Below, piece by piece: positions 42,340 to 49,210 of a stretch of DNA of 51,279 nt (the stretch's first letter is position 1; each line of letters opens with the position of its first letter). Source of the DNA: Candidatus Dormiibacterota bacterium (lineage in GTDB: Bacteria; Chloroflexota; Dormibacteria; Aeolococcales; Aeolococcaceae). A program made the translations under genes and the position numbers. The notes beneath the pieces are model-generated. The model worked only from the letters and a program-made list of their open reading frames with translations, had not been told where the DNA came from and searched no databases. The DNA lies in the NCBI GenBank assembly GCA_003132525.1, contig PKXZ01000049.1, positions 92,727 to 144,005 on the forward strand, given 5' to 3'.

Positions 42340-43784
42340 GGTGGCGCCCGGCCCATCGCGATACAAGTAGACGCATGAGCGGTTTCTCGGCGGTGGTCAC
42401 GACCGGCATCTACTGCCGGCCTGGATGTTCGGCGCGTCCAAACGCGGCCAACGTCCGCCACTTCGACCTGGCCGCCGCCGCGGAGGCCGCCGGTTTCCGG
42501 GCGTGCCTGCGCTGCCGTCCGTACCGCGCTGACGCGCCGATCGGGACCGCCGGGTCGGAGGTCGTGTGCCGCGCCATCAGGCTCGTGATCGACGGCGGCA
42601 TTCGCAGCGACAGCGAGGCGGCAGTCGCCGCCCACCTCGGCCTGTCGGCACGCCACCTGCGCCGGCTCTTCCAGGAACAGGTCGGGGTCACGCCGCTGCA
42701 GCTCGCGCGCTCGAGCCGGGCTCATTTCGCGAGGCGCCTGCTCGACGACACCGACCTGTCCATCACGGAGATCGCCTTTGCTTCCGGCTTCGGGAGCCTG
42801 CGCCAGTTCAACCGGACGCTGAGCGAGATCTTCAGGGCGACCCCGCGAGAGCTTCGCGGCCGGCGTCGCATGGCCGACCGTCTGGTCGCCGACGGCGGGC
42901 TGCCGCTGCGCCTGAGCTTCGCGGGCCCGCTCGAGTGGGAGCCGATGCTCGGATACCTCGCGGCTCGCGCGATCACGGGGGTCGAGCGCGTCGCCGGAGG
43001 CGTGTATCGAAGAACTATCACGGTCGAGGGCGACCCCGGGGCGATCGAGGTCGGGCCGGGTGGCCCGGACCACCTCGTGCTCACCGCCCATCTGCCGCGC
43101 TGGGGCGGTCTGATCCACGTCGTCCACCAGGTTCGCCGCATCTTCAACCTGGACTTCGAGATCGATCGCGCCAACGATGTCCTGGGACGAGATCCGCTGC
43201 TCGGCGCCCGGGTGGCGTCGCTGCCCGGGTTGCGAGTGCCCGGGGCATGGGATCCCTTCGAGGTGGGCGTCCGGGCGATCATCGGTCAGCAGGTCACCGT
43301 CGCCGGAGCCGGCACGATCATCGCGCGGGTTGTCGCGCGCCATGGGATACAGGTGCCTGGACTGGGAGCGTTCGGGCTCACCCACACCTTCCCAACGGCC
43401 GAGGTGCTGGCCGATGCGGACCTCGACGGCAGCGGACTCACCGGTGCTCGGATCGCGGCGATCCACAACTTCTCCCGGGCGGTGGCGGAAGGAGATCTGC
43501 GGCTCGACCGGAGTCGGCCGCTCGACGAGCAGGTGGCGGCGCTGGTGGCGGTGCCCGGGCTTGGTCCGTGGATTGCCAACTACGTCGCCCTGCGCATGGG
43601 CGAGGCCGATGCGTTTCCGTCCACCGACCTCGGCCTGCGTCGCGGGCTGGAAGCGCTCGGCGGCCCTACCACGGCGGCCGGTGAGGTTGAGAAGATCGCC
43701 GAGCGATGGCGCCCGTGGCGGGCTCACGCCGCCATCCACCTCTGGTCGACCCCACGACGACAGCCCGGCGCGGCGGTCGCCTGA
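42324..43784 (+). CDS. AdaA-AlkA fusion: Ada-type regulator plus DNA-3-methyladenine glycosylase
   Basis: 486-aa fusion. The N-terminal Ada Zn domain (~10-75) has the four Cys in YCRPGC and CLRC, including the methylphosphotriester acceptor, then an AraC-type HTH (~85-165: AHLGLSARHLRRLFQEQVGVTPLQLARSSR, ITEIAFASGFGSLRQFNRTL). The C-terminal AlkA-like part (~190-480) has an HhH-GPD domain with VPGLGPWIANYVALRMG and the catalytic Asp in FPSTDLGLRR. It would act as alkylation sensor/activator and as a base-excision glycosylase for 3-methyladenine. The MGMT domain of E. coli Ada is absent and is supplied by the divergent ogt. The track start 42324 keeps the RDTSRR-type lead-in to the Ada fold; ATG 42375 would cut into it. 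Confidence 0.93.
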   Translation: MSGYGRWRPAHRDTSRRMSGFSAVVTTGIYCRPGCSARPNAANVRHFDLAAAAEAAGFRACLRCRPYRADAPIGTAGSEVVCRAIRLVIDGGIRSDSEAAVAAHLGLSARHLRRLFQEQVGVTPLQLARSSRAHFARRLLDDTDLSITEIAFASGFGSLRQFNRTLSEIFRATPRELRGRRRMADRLVADGGLPLRLSFAGPLEWEPMLGYLAARAITGVERVAGGVYRRTITVEGDPGAIEVGPGGPDHLVLTAHLPRWGGLIHVVHQVRRIFNLDFEIDRANDVLGRDPLLGARVASLPGLRVPGAWDPFEVGVRAIIGQQVTVAGAGTIIARVVARHGIQVPGLGAFGLTHTFPTAEVLADADLDGSGLTGARIAAIHNFSRAVAEGDLRLDRSRPLDEQVAALVAVPGLGPWIANYVALRMGEADAFPSTDLGLRRGLEALGGPTTAAGEVEKIAERWRPWRAHAAIHLWSTPRRQPGAAVA

Positions 43785-43822
43785 GTTCAGGCTTCCCTCC
43801 GCGAGGAGGGGATTCGACTGCA

Positions 43823-44650
43823 ATGCGTTCGCAATCGGGGCGATTGCCCGATCATGTGGCCGTGGTTGCAAATCGTGATCTCGCGCATGCGCCGGAGCAT
43901 CTCCGCCACGGGAGCGCTGAGGAAGTGCTCGCCTGGACGTACATGCGCTTCCGGCGTGTGGCTCTGGTGGTCAGCTTCCAGGCCGAATCCATGGTGCTCA
44001 TCGACATGGCCTGCGGGATCGTGCCCGAACCGGAGGTCCTGACCCTCGACACCGGCCGTCTGCACGAGGAGACGCACGATTTCATCGAGCAGGTGAGGGG
44101 GCGCTACCCGATCCGGCTTCGCATCCTGGCTCCGGACGCGGGAGAGCTCGACGCGATGACCGGGGACCACGGGACCATGCAGTTCCGCCGCTCGGTGGCG
44201 CTCCGCAACGAGTGCTGCGCCGTGCGCAAGGTCAACCCGCTCGCGAGGGCGCTCCGGGGCTACGACGCCTGGATCACCGGCCTGCGCCGCGAACAGACCC
44301 CGACGCGGGCCGAGACGCCGGCGGTCGCCGCCGATCACGGCCACGGAGACATCACCAAGGTGGTGCCGCTGGCTGCCTGGTCACGCGCGCAGGTGTGGGA
44401 CTACCTCGCCGCTCGAGGCATCGACCATCACCCCCTGTACGACCGTGGCTACACGTCGATCGGGTGTGCGCCCTGCACTCGATCCACGCAGATCGGCGAG
44501 AACGAACGCGCGGGTCGCTGGTGGTGGGAAGGCGACTCCGACAAGGAGTGCCTGCTCCATCCGCCGCTCGAGACTGCCGGGCAGGCGAACCTGCGCGGCC
44601 GGCCGGTCAGTGTCCGGCTGGGAGCAGCGCGCTCAACTTCGCGGCCATGA
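43823..44650 (+). CDS. cysH: Adenylyl-sulfate/phosphoadenylyl-sulfate reductase, Fe-S type
   Basis: 275-aa reductase that uses thioredoxin to reduce activated sulfate to sulfite in assimilatory sulfur metabolism. Motifs: SFQAESMVLIDMA (PP-loop region), TLDTGRLHEET, the Cys pair RNECCAVRKVNPL and the later pair IGCAPCTRS that together bind a [4Fe-4S] cluster, plus GLRREQTPTRAE and the C-terminal DKECLLH with the catalytic Cys (usual form KECGLH/KECGIH). The cluster indicates an APS-type reductase rather than the E. coli PAPS type. The start is the ATG at 43823 with GAGGAGGGG about 10 bases upstream. No other cys genes are nearby. The end overlaps the convergent small-protein gene by 44 bases. 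Confidence 0.92.
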   Translation: MRSQSGRLPDHVAVVANRDLAHAPEHLRHGSAEEVLAWTYMRFRRVALVVSFQAESMVLIDMACGIVPEPEVLTLDTGRLHEETHDFIEQVRGRYPIRLRILAPDAGELDAMTGDHGTMQFRRSVALRNECCAVRKVNPLARALRGYDAWITGLRREQTPTRAETPAVAADHGHGDITKVVPLAAWSRAQVWDYLAARGIDHHPLYDRGYTSIGCAPCTRSTQIGENERAGRWWWEGDSDKECLLHPPLETAGQANLRGRPVSVRLGAARSTSRP

Positions 44651-45128
44651 GCACCGAGATCGCATCCTGGGCATCGTTGACCAGACGCGTCTCCTGAGCC
44701 TGGGTGATCACACCCTTGGTGACCCCGAGGGTCAGCCCGGCCCGTACCTCGGCGAGCGCGTCGGCCTCCACCTTGGCGGTGTGGGTCCCCGCGATCTGAC
44801 CGAGGGTCTCGCCACGAAGCAGATCGGCCCCAATCTGCTGCCAGGTCAGCTTGGTATCGGTGGTGAAGAAGTCGAAGACCTGCGACGCCCCGTTCTTGAA
44901 CTGTCCGGTCGCTGCGAAGGCGCCGGAGGAAAACAGGGAGGAAGCGGTCGTCGATGCCGCGGAGAGCGAAGCGGTCTGCGCCTTCGGCGCCGGAGTCGCG
45001 GTGTGGTCGACGGCCACCACGGTGCCGAGGCCGACCACGGCGGCGCCGAGGACGGCGATGACGACGTTCGTTGGGCGGAGCAGCGGGTGCATGGTCGGGT
45101 CCCCCGGGGTGTACGGTTGCTTGCTCAC
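44607..45128 (-). CDS. Hypothetical membrane-anchored exported protein
   Basis: 173-aa protein with one N-terminal hydrophobic segment (PTNVVIAVLGAAVVGLGTVVAVD, ~19-41) and the rest predicted outside. An Ala/Ser/Thr linker is followed by a helical C-terminal region (TWQQIGADLLRGETLGQIAGTH ... KVEADALAEVRAGLTLG) resembling small secreted DUF2680/YckD-like domains, where the GETLGQIA pattern recurs. The function is not known. The start is the GTG at 45128 or the ATG at 45092, which has GGGGGA upstream. It is divergent from the rpmG cluster and overlaps the end of cysH by 44 bases. I think it is real because it has a clear export segment and coherent composition. Confidence 0.75.
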   Translation of the reverse strand: MSKQPYTPGDPTMHPLLRPTNVVIAVLGAAVVGLGTVVAVDHTATPAPKAQTASLSAASTTASSLFSSGAFAATGQFKNGASQVFDFFTTDTKLTWQQIGADLLRGETLGQIAGTHTAKVEADALAEVRAGLTLGVTKGVITQAQETRLVNDAQDAISVLMAAKLSALLPAGH

Positions 45129-45224
45129 AGCGTAGTCCGATTGGCTCCACGGCGAGTTGGCGAGCAGGTGACAATCCGCCGCAGGTGGTCGGGCGCCGGC
45201 GACGTCGGCGGGGCTCCTGATCTG

Positions 45225-45233
45225 TGGTAAAGT
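45225..45233 (+). promoter_or_regulatory. Extended -10 promoter element upstream of rpmG
   Basis: TGGTAAAGT is an extended -10-like sequence (TGn plus TAAAGT). Transcription would begin about 45240, right at the leader hairpin. No convincing -35 is visible, as expected for an extended -10 promoter. Confidence 0.45.
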
Positions 45234-45240
45234 TCATCTT

Positions 45241-45264
45241 GACCTAGCGCCGCTAGGTCTCTTT
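45241..45264 (+). promoter_or_regulatory. 5' leader hairpin upstream of rpmG
   Basis: An 8-bp stem GACCTAGC / GCTAGGTC with loop GCC, followed by TCTTTT. It has terminator form but lies between the probable promoter and rpmG, so it could be an attenuator or a 5'-end stabiliser of the operon mRNA. No upstream gene on this strand needs a terminator here. Confidence 0.6.
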
Positions 45265-45285
45265 TGTGTTTGAGGCTATTGACAC

Positions 45286-45453
45286 GTGGCCACGGCGAAA
45301 GGCGGTTCCGCGATCATCACGTTGCAATGCAACGAGTGCAAGGAACGCAATTACACGACAGTCAAGAACAAGCGCAACGACCCGGATCGCCTGGAGTTGC
45401 GGAAGTTCTGCAGGCGTTGCCGCGTGCACAGGCAGCATCGCGAGACCAAGTGA
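45286..45453 (+). CDS. rpmG: 50S ribosomal protein L33
   Basis: A 55-codon gene too short for the ORF track. It starts at GTG 45286 with GAGG upstream and ends with TGA at 45453. The translation begins [20 protein letters not shown] and continues [21 protein letters not shown], the L33 core. Two CxxC pairs (CNEC and CRRC) show the zinc-binding (C+) form. It is the first gene of the cluster, 4 bases before tRNA-Trp, the same order as in many bacteria (rpmG-trnW-secE-nusG). Confidence 0.97.
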   Translation: MATAKGGSAIITLQCNECKERNYTTVKNKRNDPDRLELRKFCRRCRVHRQHRETK

Positions 45454-45457
45454 CCGA

Positions 45458-45533
45458 AGGGGCGTAGCTCAGCTGGTAGAGCATCGGTCTCCAAAACCGA
45501 GGGTCGCGCGTTCGAGTCGTGCCGCCCCTGCCA
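45458..45533 (+). tRNA. trnW: tRNA-Trp (CCA anticodon)
   Basis: A complete cloverleaf of 76 bases: acceptor AGGGGCG / CGCCCCT, D arm GCTC / GAGC, anticodon stem TCGGT / ACCGA with loop CTCCAAA (anticodon CCA), T arm with TTCGAGT, discriminator G, and an encoded CCA end. It sits between rpmG and secE and is probably processed out of their common transcript. Confidence 0.97.
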
Positions 45534-45587
45534 TCGCCCGCCCAGCCCCGCTCGCCCCGGCGTCACCATCAGGAGAGAACACCGTCA

Positions 45588-45941
45588 ATGGCCAAGGCTC
45601 GAAGCGCTACGGGCGGCCCCCGGACGCCGCGTCCGGTCCTTCCCACACCGGCTTCAGGCCGGAGCGGCCCGCTCGGCTATTTGCGGGGCGTCTGGGAGGA
45701 GCTGAAAAAGGTCGTCTGGCCCGCTCGGGACGAGCTGGCGCGGATGACCGGCATCGTCATTGCCACCGTGATCATCTTTGCCGCCCTGGTGGGGAGCGCG
45801 GACTACCTGCTCAGCCTGGGTGTCAAGCAGGCGATCACCACCCAGGCGGCCTCGGCCACTCCGACCGCAGTGCCGTCCACCACCGTACCGACCGCCGTAC
45901 CAACTGTCGCACCCACCGTCGCACCGACGGTATCGCCGTAG
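45588..45941 (+). CDS. secE: Preprotein translocase subunit SecE
   Basis: 117-aa single-helix SecE that clamps SecY in the Sec translocon. The conserved amphipathic part is LGYLRGVWEELKKVVWPARDEL, followed by the membrane helix (~MTGIVIATVIIFAALVGSADYLL). The true start is the ATG at 45588; the track start is in the tRNA. Unusually the helix is followed by a ~40-residue tail rich in Thr, Pro, Val and Ala (VPTAVPTVAPTVAPTVSP) that should lie outside the cytoplasm; normal SecE ends soon after the helix. nusG follows 13 bases downstream. Confidence 0.95.
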   Translation: MAKARSATGGPRTPRPVLPTPASGRSGPLGYLRGVWEELKKVVWPARDELARMTGIVIATVIIFAALVGSADYLLSLGVKQAITTQAASATPTAVPSTTVPTAVPTVAPTVAPTVSP

Positions 45942-45954
45942 CCGTCGTGGGAGA

Positions 45955-46521
45955 ATGAACATCGCTGTGAGCAACGCCGCCGTTTCCGCCAAGGACGCCC
46001 GCTGGTACGTGGTGCACGCGTATTCCGGCCATGAGGAAAAAGTTCGCGCGAACCTTCTGAAGCGCGTCGAATCGATGGACATGCACGATCAGATCTTCGA
46101 CGTCCTGGTCCCGACCGAGGAGGTCATGGAGATCAAGGATGGTCAGCGCCGTAAGGTGAGCAAGCGGATCTTCCCCGGCTACATCCTCGTCAACATGGTG
46201 ATGTCGGATGAGTCGTGGTACGTCGTTCGCAACACACCGGGCGTGACGTCCTTCGTCGGCTCGGGCAACAAGCCCGTTCCGTTGCAGGAGCACGAGATTC
46301 GCGGCATCCAGAAGCAGGTGAAGGCCGAGGCGCCCACCAAGGTCAACGTCGAATACGAGGTTGGCGAGAACGTTCGCGTCATCGATGGGCCGTTCACCGA
46401 CTTCCACGGCAAGGTGACCGAGATCAACGTCGAGAAAGGCAAGCTCAAGGTGCTCGTCAACATGTTTGGACGCGAGACACCTGTCGAGCTCGACCTGCTC
46501 CAGGTCGAGCGGCTCCGCTAG
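45955..46521 (+). CDS. nusG: Transcription termination/antitermination factor NusG
   Basis: 188-aa transcription elongation factor binding RNA polymerase and, through the KOW domain, ribosomal S10 or Rho. The NGN domain begins DARWYVVHAYSGHEEKVRANL and includes KRIFPGYILVNMVM and VRNTPGVTSFVGSGNKPVPL; the KOW domain has VGENVRVIDGPFTDFHGKVTEIN and ends with LLQVERLR. The ATG at 45955 is preferred to the earlier track start inside secE. Full normal length. Confidence 0.98.
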   Translation: MNIAVSNAAVSAKDARWYVVHAYSGHEEKVRANLLKRVESMDMHDQIFDVLVPTEEVMEIKDGQRRKVSKRIFPGYILVNMVMSDESWYVVRNTPGVTSFVGSGNKPVPLQEHEIRGIQKQVKAEAPTKVNVEYEVGENVRVIDGPFTDFHGKVTEINVEKGKLKVLVNMFGRETPVELDLLQVERLR

Positions 46522-46551
46522 GCAGCATCACAAGGAAACGCAAGGAAACCA

Positions 46552-46974
46552 ATGAGCAAGAAGAAGGTCAAGACGGTCATCAAGCTGCAGCTCCAGGCAG
46601 GCAAGGCCACCCCGGCCCCGCCGGTCGGGACCGCGCTGGGGCCGCACGGGCTGAACATCATGGAGTTCTGCAAGGCGTACAACGAGCGCACGGCGAATCT
46701 GTCCGGGGTCATTCCTGCGCAGATCACCGTATACGAGGACAGAACGTTCAGCTTCATCACCAAGACACCCCCGGCGTCGGAGCTCTTGAAGAAGGCCGCC
46801 GGTGTCGAGAAGGGATCGGGAACCCCGAACCGCGACAAGGTTGGAGCGCTGTCCAAGCAGCAGGTGCGCGAGATCGCCGAAGTCAAGCAGGCCGACCTCA
46901 ACGCCCACGACCTGGAGCACGCCACAAGGATCATCGAGGGCACGGCGCGATCAATGGGTCTGAACGTCAACTAA
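46552..46974 (+). CDS. rplK: 50S ribosomal protein L11
   Basis: 140-aa L11, part of the GTPase-associated centre on 23S rRNA. Conserved start [41 protein letters not shown], central [13 protein letters not shown] and C-terminal [21 protein letters not shown] are all present. AAGGAAA lies just upstream of the ATG. It is 30 bases after nusG and followed by rplA, the standard order. Confidence 0.98.
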   Translation: MSKKKVKTVIKLQLQAGKATPAPPVGTALGPHGLNIMEFCKAYNERTANLSGVIPAQITVYEDRTFSFITKTPPASELLKKAAGVEKGSGTPNRDKVGALSKQQVREIAEVKQADLNAHDLEHATRIIEGTARSMGLNVN

Positions 46975-47029
46975 ACCACTGAGTGGGAGGACGCCTGATG
47001 CGTCCGCCAACACCACGGAGCAAGTGAAG

Positions 47030-47740
47030 ATGCCCAAACAGCACGGCAAGAAGTACCGCGAAGCCGCGAGCGCGATCGAAGCGGGGAAGTTCTATCCACC
47101 GTCCGAGGCGGTGAGCCTGGTCCGCCAGACTGCGGTCACCGCGTTCGATTCGTCGATCGAGGCTCACGTCCGCCTCGGTATCGATCCACGCCACGCAGAT
47201 CAGGTGGTGCGCAGCACCGTGACGCTTCCCCACGGCACCGGGAAGACCCGGCGGATCGCGGTGTTCGCGACCGGCGAGAAGCTCCGCGAGGCCATCGAGG
47301 CCGGGGCGGAGGTCGTCGGCGGCGAGGACCTGGTCAAGAAGGTGCAGGACGGACAGATCGACTTCGACGTCGCGCTGGCCACTCCCGAGGTCATGGGCAT
47401 GGTTGGCCGCCTCGGCAAGATCCTCGGCCCTCGCGGTCTGATGCCCAACCCCAAGGCGGGGACGGTGACCTTCGATATCGCCAAGGCGATCCAGGATGTT
47501 CAGGGCGGCAGGGTCGAGTTCCGCAATGACAGGACTGGCATCATTCACACCGCAATTGGTAAAGCTTCGTTCGACGACGACAAATTGCGCGACAATTTCG
47601 CCGCTTTGATGGATGCAATTGTTCGGGCCAAGCCCTCCGGCGCGAAGGGCACCTACGTAAAGACGGTCACGATCGCCGCGACCATGGGACCAGGGATACC
47701 GGTCGACCCGGTACAGGCAGCACGCTTGACGGTGGGCTGA
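47030..47740 (+). CDS. rplA: 50S ribosomal protein L1
   Basis: 236-aa L1, which binds 23S rRNA at the L1 stalk and often represses its own operon through an mRNA mimic. Signature parts: ASAIEAGKFYPPSEAVSLVRQ, TVTLPHGTGKTRRIAVFATGEK, MGMVGRLGKILGPRGLMPNPKAGTVT and the C-terminal KGTYVKTVTIAATMGPGIPVD. The ATG at 47030, 9 bases after GGAG, is preferred to the track GTG at 47024. The next gene, 13 bases on, is cpaE-like rather than the usual rplJ. Confidence 0.98.
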   Translation: MPKQHGKKYREAASAIEAGKFYPPSEAVSLVRQTAVTAFDSSIEAHVRLGIDPRHADQVVRSTVTLPHGTGKTRRIAVFATGEKLREAIEAGAEVVGGEDLVKKVQDGQIDFDVALATPEVMGMVGRLGKILGPRGLMPNPKAGTVTFDIAKAIQDVQGGRVEFRNDRTGIIHTAIGKASFDDDKLRDNFAALMDAIVRAKPSGAKGTYVKTVTIAATMGPGIPVDPVQAARLTVG

Positions 47741-47753
47741 GGTCCCGATCGAT

Positions 47754-48986
47754 TTGATCAGGCTCCTTATCGTCGACGACATCGCGAGCACGCGGGATAA
47801 CCTGCGCAAACTCCTCGGGTTCGAAGAGGACATCGAGGTCATCGGCACCGCGGGCGACGGCAAGCAGGGACTCGAGGAAGCGCACCGCCTGCTCCCCGAC
47901 ATCGTGCTGACCGACGTGAACATGCCGATCATGGACGGCATCCAGCTCACCGAGCGGCTCGCTCAGGAGCTGCCGGCCTCGCCGGTGATCATCATGTCGG
48001 TGCAGGGCGAGCGGGACTACCTCCGCCGCGCCATGCAGGCGGGAGCGCGCGAGTACCTGATCAAGCCGTTCAGCCACGACGAGCTCGTCGCGGCGATCCG
48101 GCGCGTGCATCAGCTCGAGGAGAAGAAGGGAACCTTCGCGCGCGCCGCTACCCCGGACGGCTCCGGCGCCCCGCGTGCCGCAGCGCTCGGCGAGGTGATC
48201 GTGCTCTTCTCCGGCAAGGGCGGGGTGGGGAAGACGATGCTCGCAACCAACCTCTCGGTGGCGCTTGCCGTCGAGACGGAGTCACGCGTGGCGCTCGTCG
48301 ATCTCGATCTCCAGTTCGGGGACATCGGGGTCATGCTCAACCTCGATCACAGCCGGAGCATCACCGATGTCGTCGAGTCGGAGACCCTCGAGCCCGAGAT
48401 GCTCAACGAGATCATGGCCCAGGGACCGAACGGCGTCCGGGTCCTGCTCGCTCCCATCAGCCCGGAGCTGGCCGACCTCATCACCGGCGACCACGTTCGC
48501 ATGGTGATGGCGGAGCTGCGCAAGACCTTCGACTACGTGGTCATCGACACGTCGTCGCACCTGGCCGACTTCAACCTCGAGGTCATCGAGTCCGCGCAGC
48601 ACATCCTCGTGGTCACCGCGCTCACCATCCCCGCGATCAAGGACGCGAAACTGGCCCTGAAGGTCCTCGAGTCCCTCACCGTCGACCCGGCCTCCGTCCT
48701 GCTGGTCGTCGATCGGAGCGACTCGCATTCCGACTTTAACAAGGACTCGATCGAGCAGAACCTGCGCCACAGCGTCGGCGCCCAGATCCCGTACGACCCG
48801 CGCGTTGTCGGCGACTCCATCAACCGGGGCATCCCGTTCGTCACCTCGAGCCCCGAGGCGGAGATCAGCCGCTCGATCCGCGAACTCGCCGGCGCCCTCG
48901 TCCCAGGCGGCGGCCAGCCGGTCGGTGCCGGCGCCGCCGCGGGCAAGGCCGACGACAAGCGCAAACGCCGCATCTTCGGACGCTGA
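47754..48986 (+). CDS. CpaE-like receiver plus ParA/MinD-type ATPase (copy 1)
   Basis: 410-aa fusion of an N-terminal response-regulator receiver (~1-120) and a ParA/MinD-family ATPase (~145-385), as in CpaE/TadZ proteins that localise Tad/Flp pilus machinery. The receiver has the acidic pair VDD, phosphoacceptor Asp54 in VLTDVNMP and Lys104 in LIKPF, so it looks phosphorylatable. The ATPase has a complete deviant Walker A, FSGKGGVGKT (~153-161), LVDLDLQFGD and VVIDTSS. The start is TTG at 47754, 13 bases after rplA, so it may be read through from the ribosomal operon. The C-terminus is basic (KADDKRKRRIFGR). Two paralogues follow on the other strand. Confidence 0.92.
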   Translation: MIRLLIVDDIASTRDNLRKLLGFEEDIEVIGTAGDGKQGLEEAHRLLPDIVLTDVNMPIMDGIQLTERLAQELPASPVIIMSVQGERDYLRRAMQAGAREYLIKPFSHDELVAAIRRVHQLEEKKGTFARAATPDGSGAPRAAALGEVIVLFSGKGGVGKTMLATNLSVALAVETESRVALVDLDLQFGDIGVMLNLDHSRSITDVVESETLEPEMLNEIMAQGPNGVRVLLAPISPELADLITGDHVRMVMAELRKTFDYVVIDTSSHLADFNLEVIESAQHILVVTALTIPAIKDAKLALKVLESLTVDPASVLLVVDRSDSHSDFNKDSIEQNLRHSVGAQIPYDPRVVGDSINRGIPFVTSSPEAEISRSIRELAGALVPGGGQPVGAGAAAGKADDKRKRRIFGR

Positions 48987-49043
48987 GCGCCGCCGGGTTC
49001 GGACGCTGAGCGCCGCCGGCTTCGGACGCTAAGCGACGCACAC
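48975..49043 (+). repeat. 23-bp tandem repeat at the end of cpaE copy 1
   Basis: Three units of TTCGGACGCTGAGCGCCGCC-type sequence (48975, 48998, 49021); the first two differ only in the last base and the third is diverged after ACGCTAAGCG. The first unit encodes the terminal Phe-Gly-Arg and the stop, so the others are copies of the gene end lying in the intergenic region. Confidence 0.85.
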
Positions 49044-49111
49044 GGACGGAGAAGACCCCGGCTCCGGCTTCAAACCGGACTATTCAGCCTCCGCCGGGGT
49101 CTCCTCCGTCC
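49044..49111. terminator. Long hairpin between convergent cpaE genes
   Basis: Arms GGACGGAG-AA-GACCCCGGC (49044-49062) and GCCGGGGTC-TC-CTCCGTCC (49093-49111): 17 paired bases with a 2-base internal mismatch, and a smaller TCCGG/CCGGA hairpin in the loop. No strong T-run follows, so it may be a bidirectional or Rho-aided terminator. Confidence 0.6.
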
Positions 49112-49210
49112 ACGGTCGGTGGCGAATCCACCCTCAGCCCGAGTCTCCTCCGTCCGTCCGTAGGTGCGTATTAGTGCGGTATGAAGCCGGAGCCGGGGTC
49201 TCTTTAGTCC
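49054..49210. repeat. 18-bp perfect inverted repeat competing with the hairpin
   Basis: GACCCCGGCTCCGGCTTC (49054-49071) is exactly complementary in reverse to GAAGCCGGAGCCGGGGTC (49183-49200), which is followed by TCTTTAG. The left arm is shared with the 49044-49111 hairpin, so the two folds exclude each other. The 13 bases GTCTCCTCCGTCC also occur twice (49099 and 49143). Confidence 0.7.

Noticed and set aside
42198-43871. 557-aa minus-strand ORF
   Set aside because: Shadow of the AdaA-AlkA gene, a common effect of high GC.
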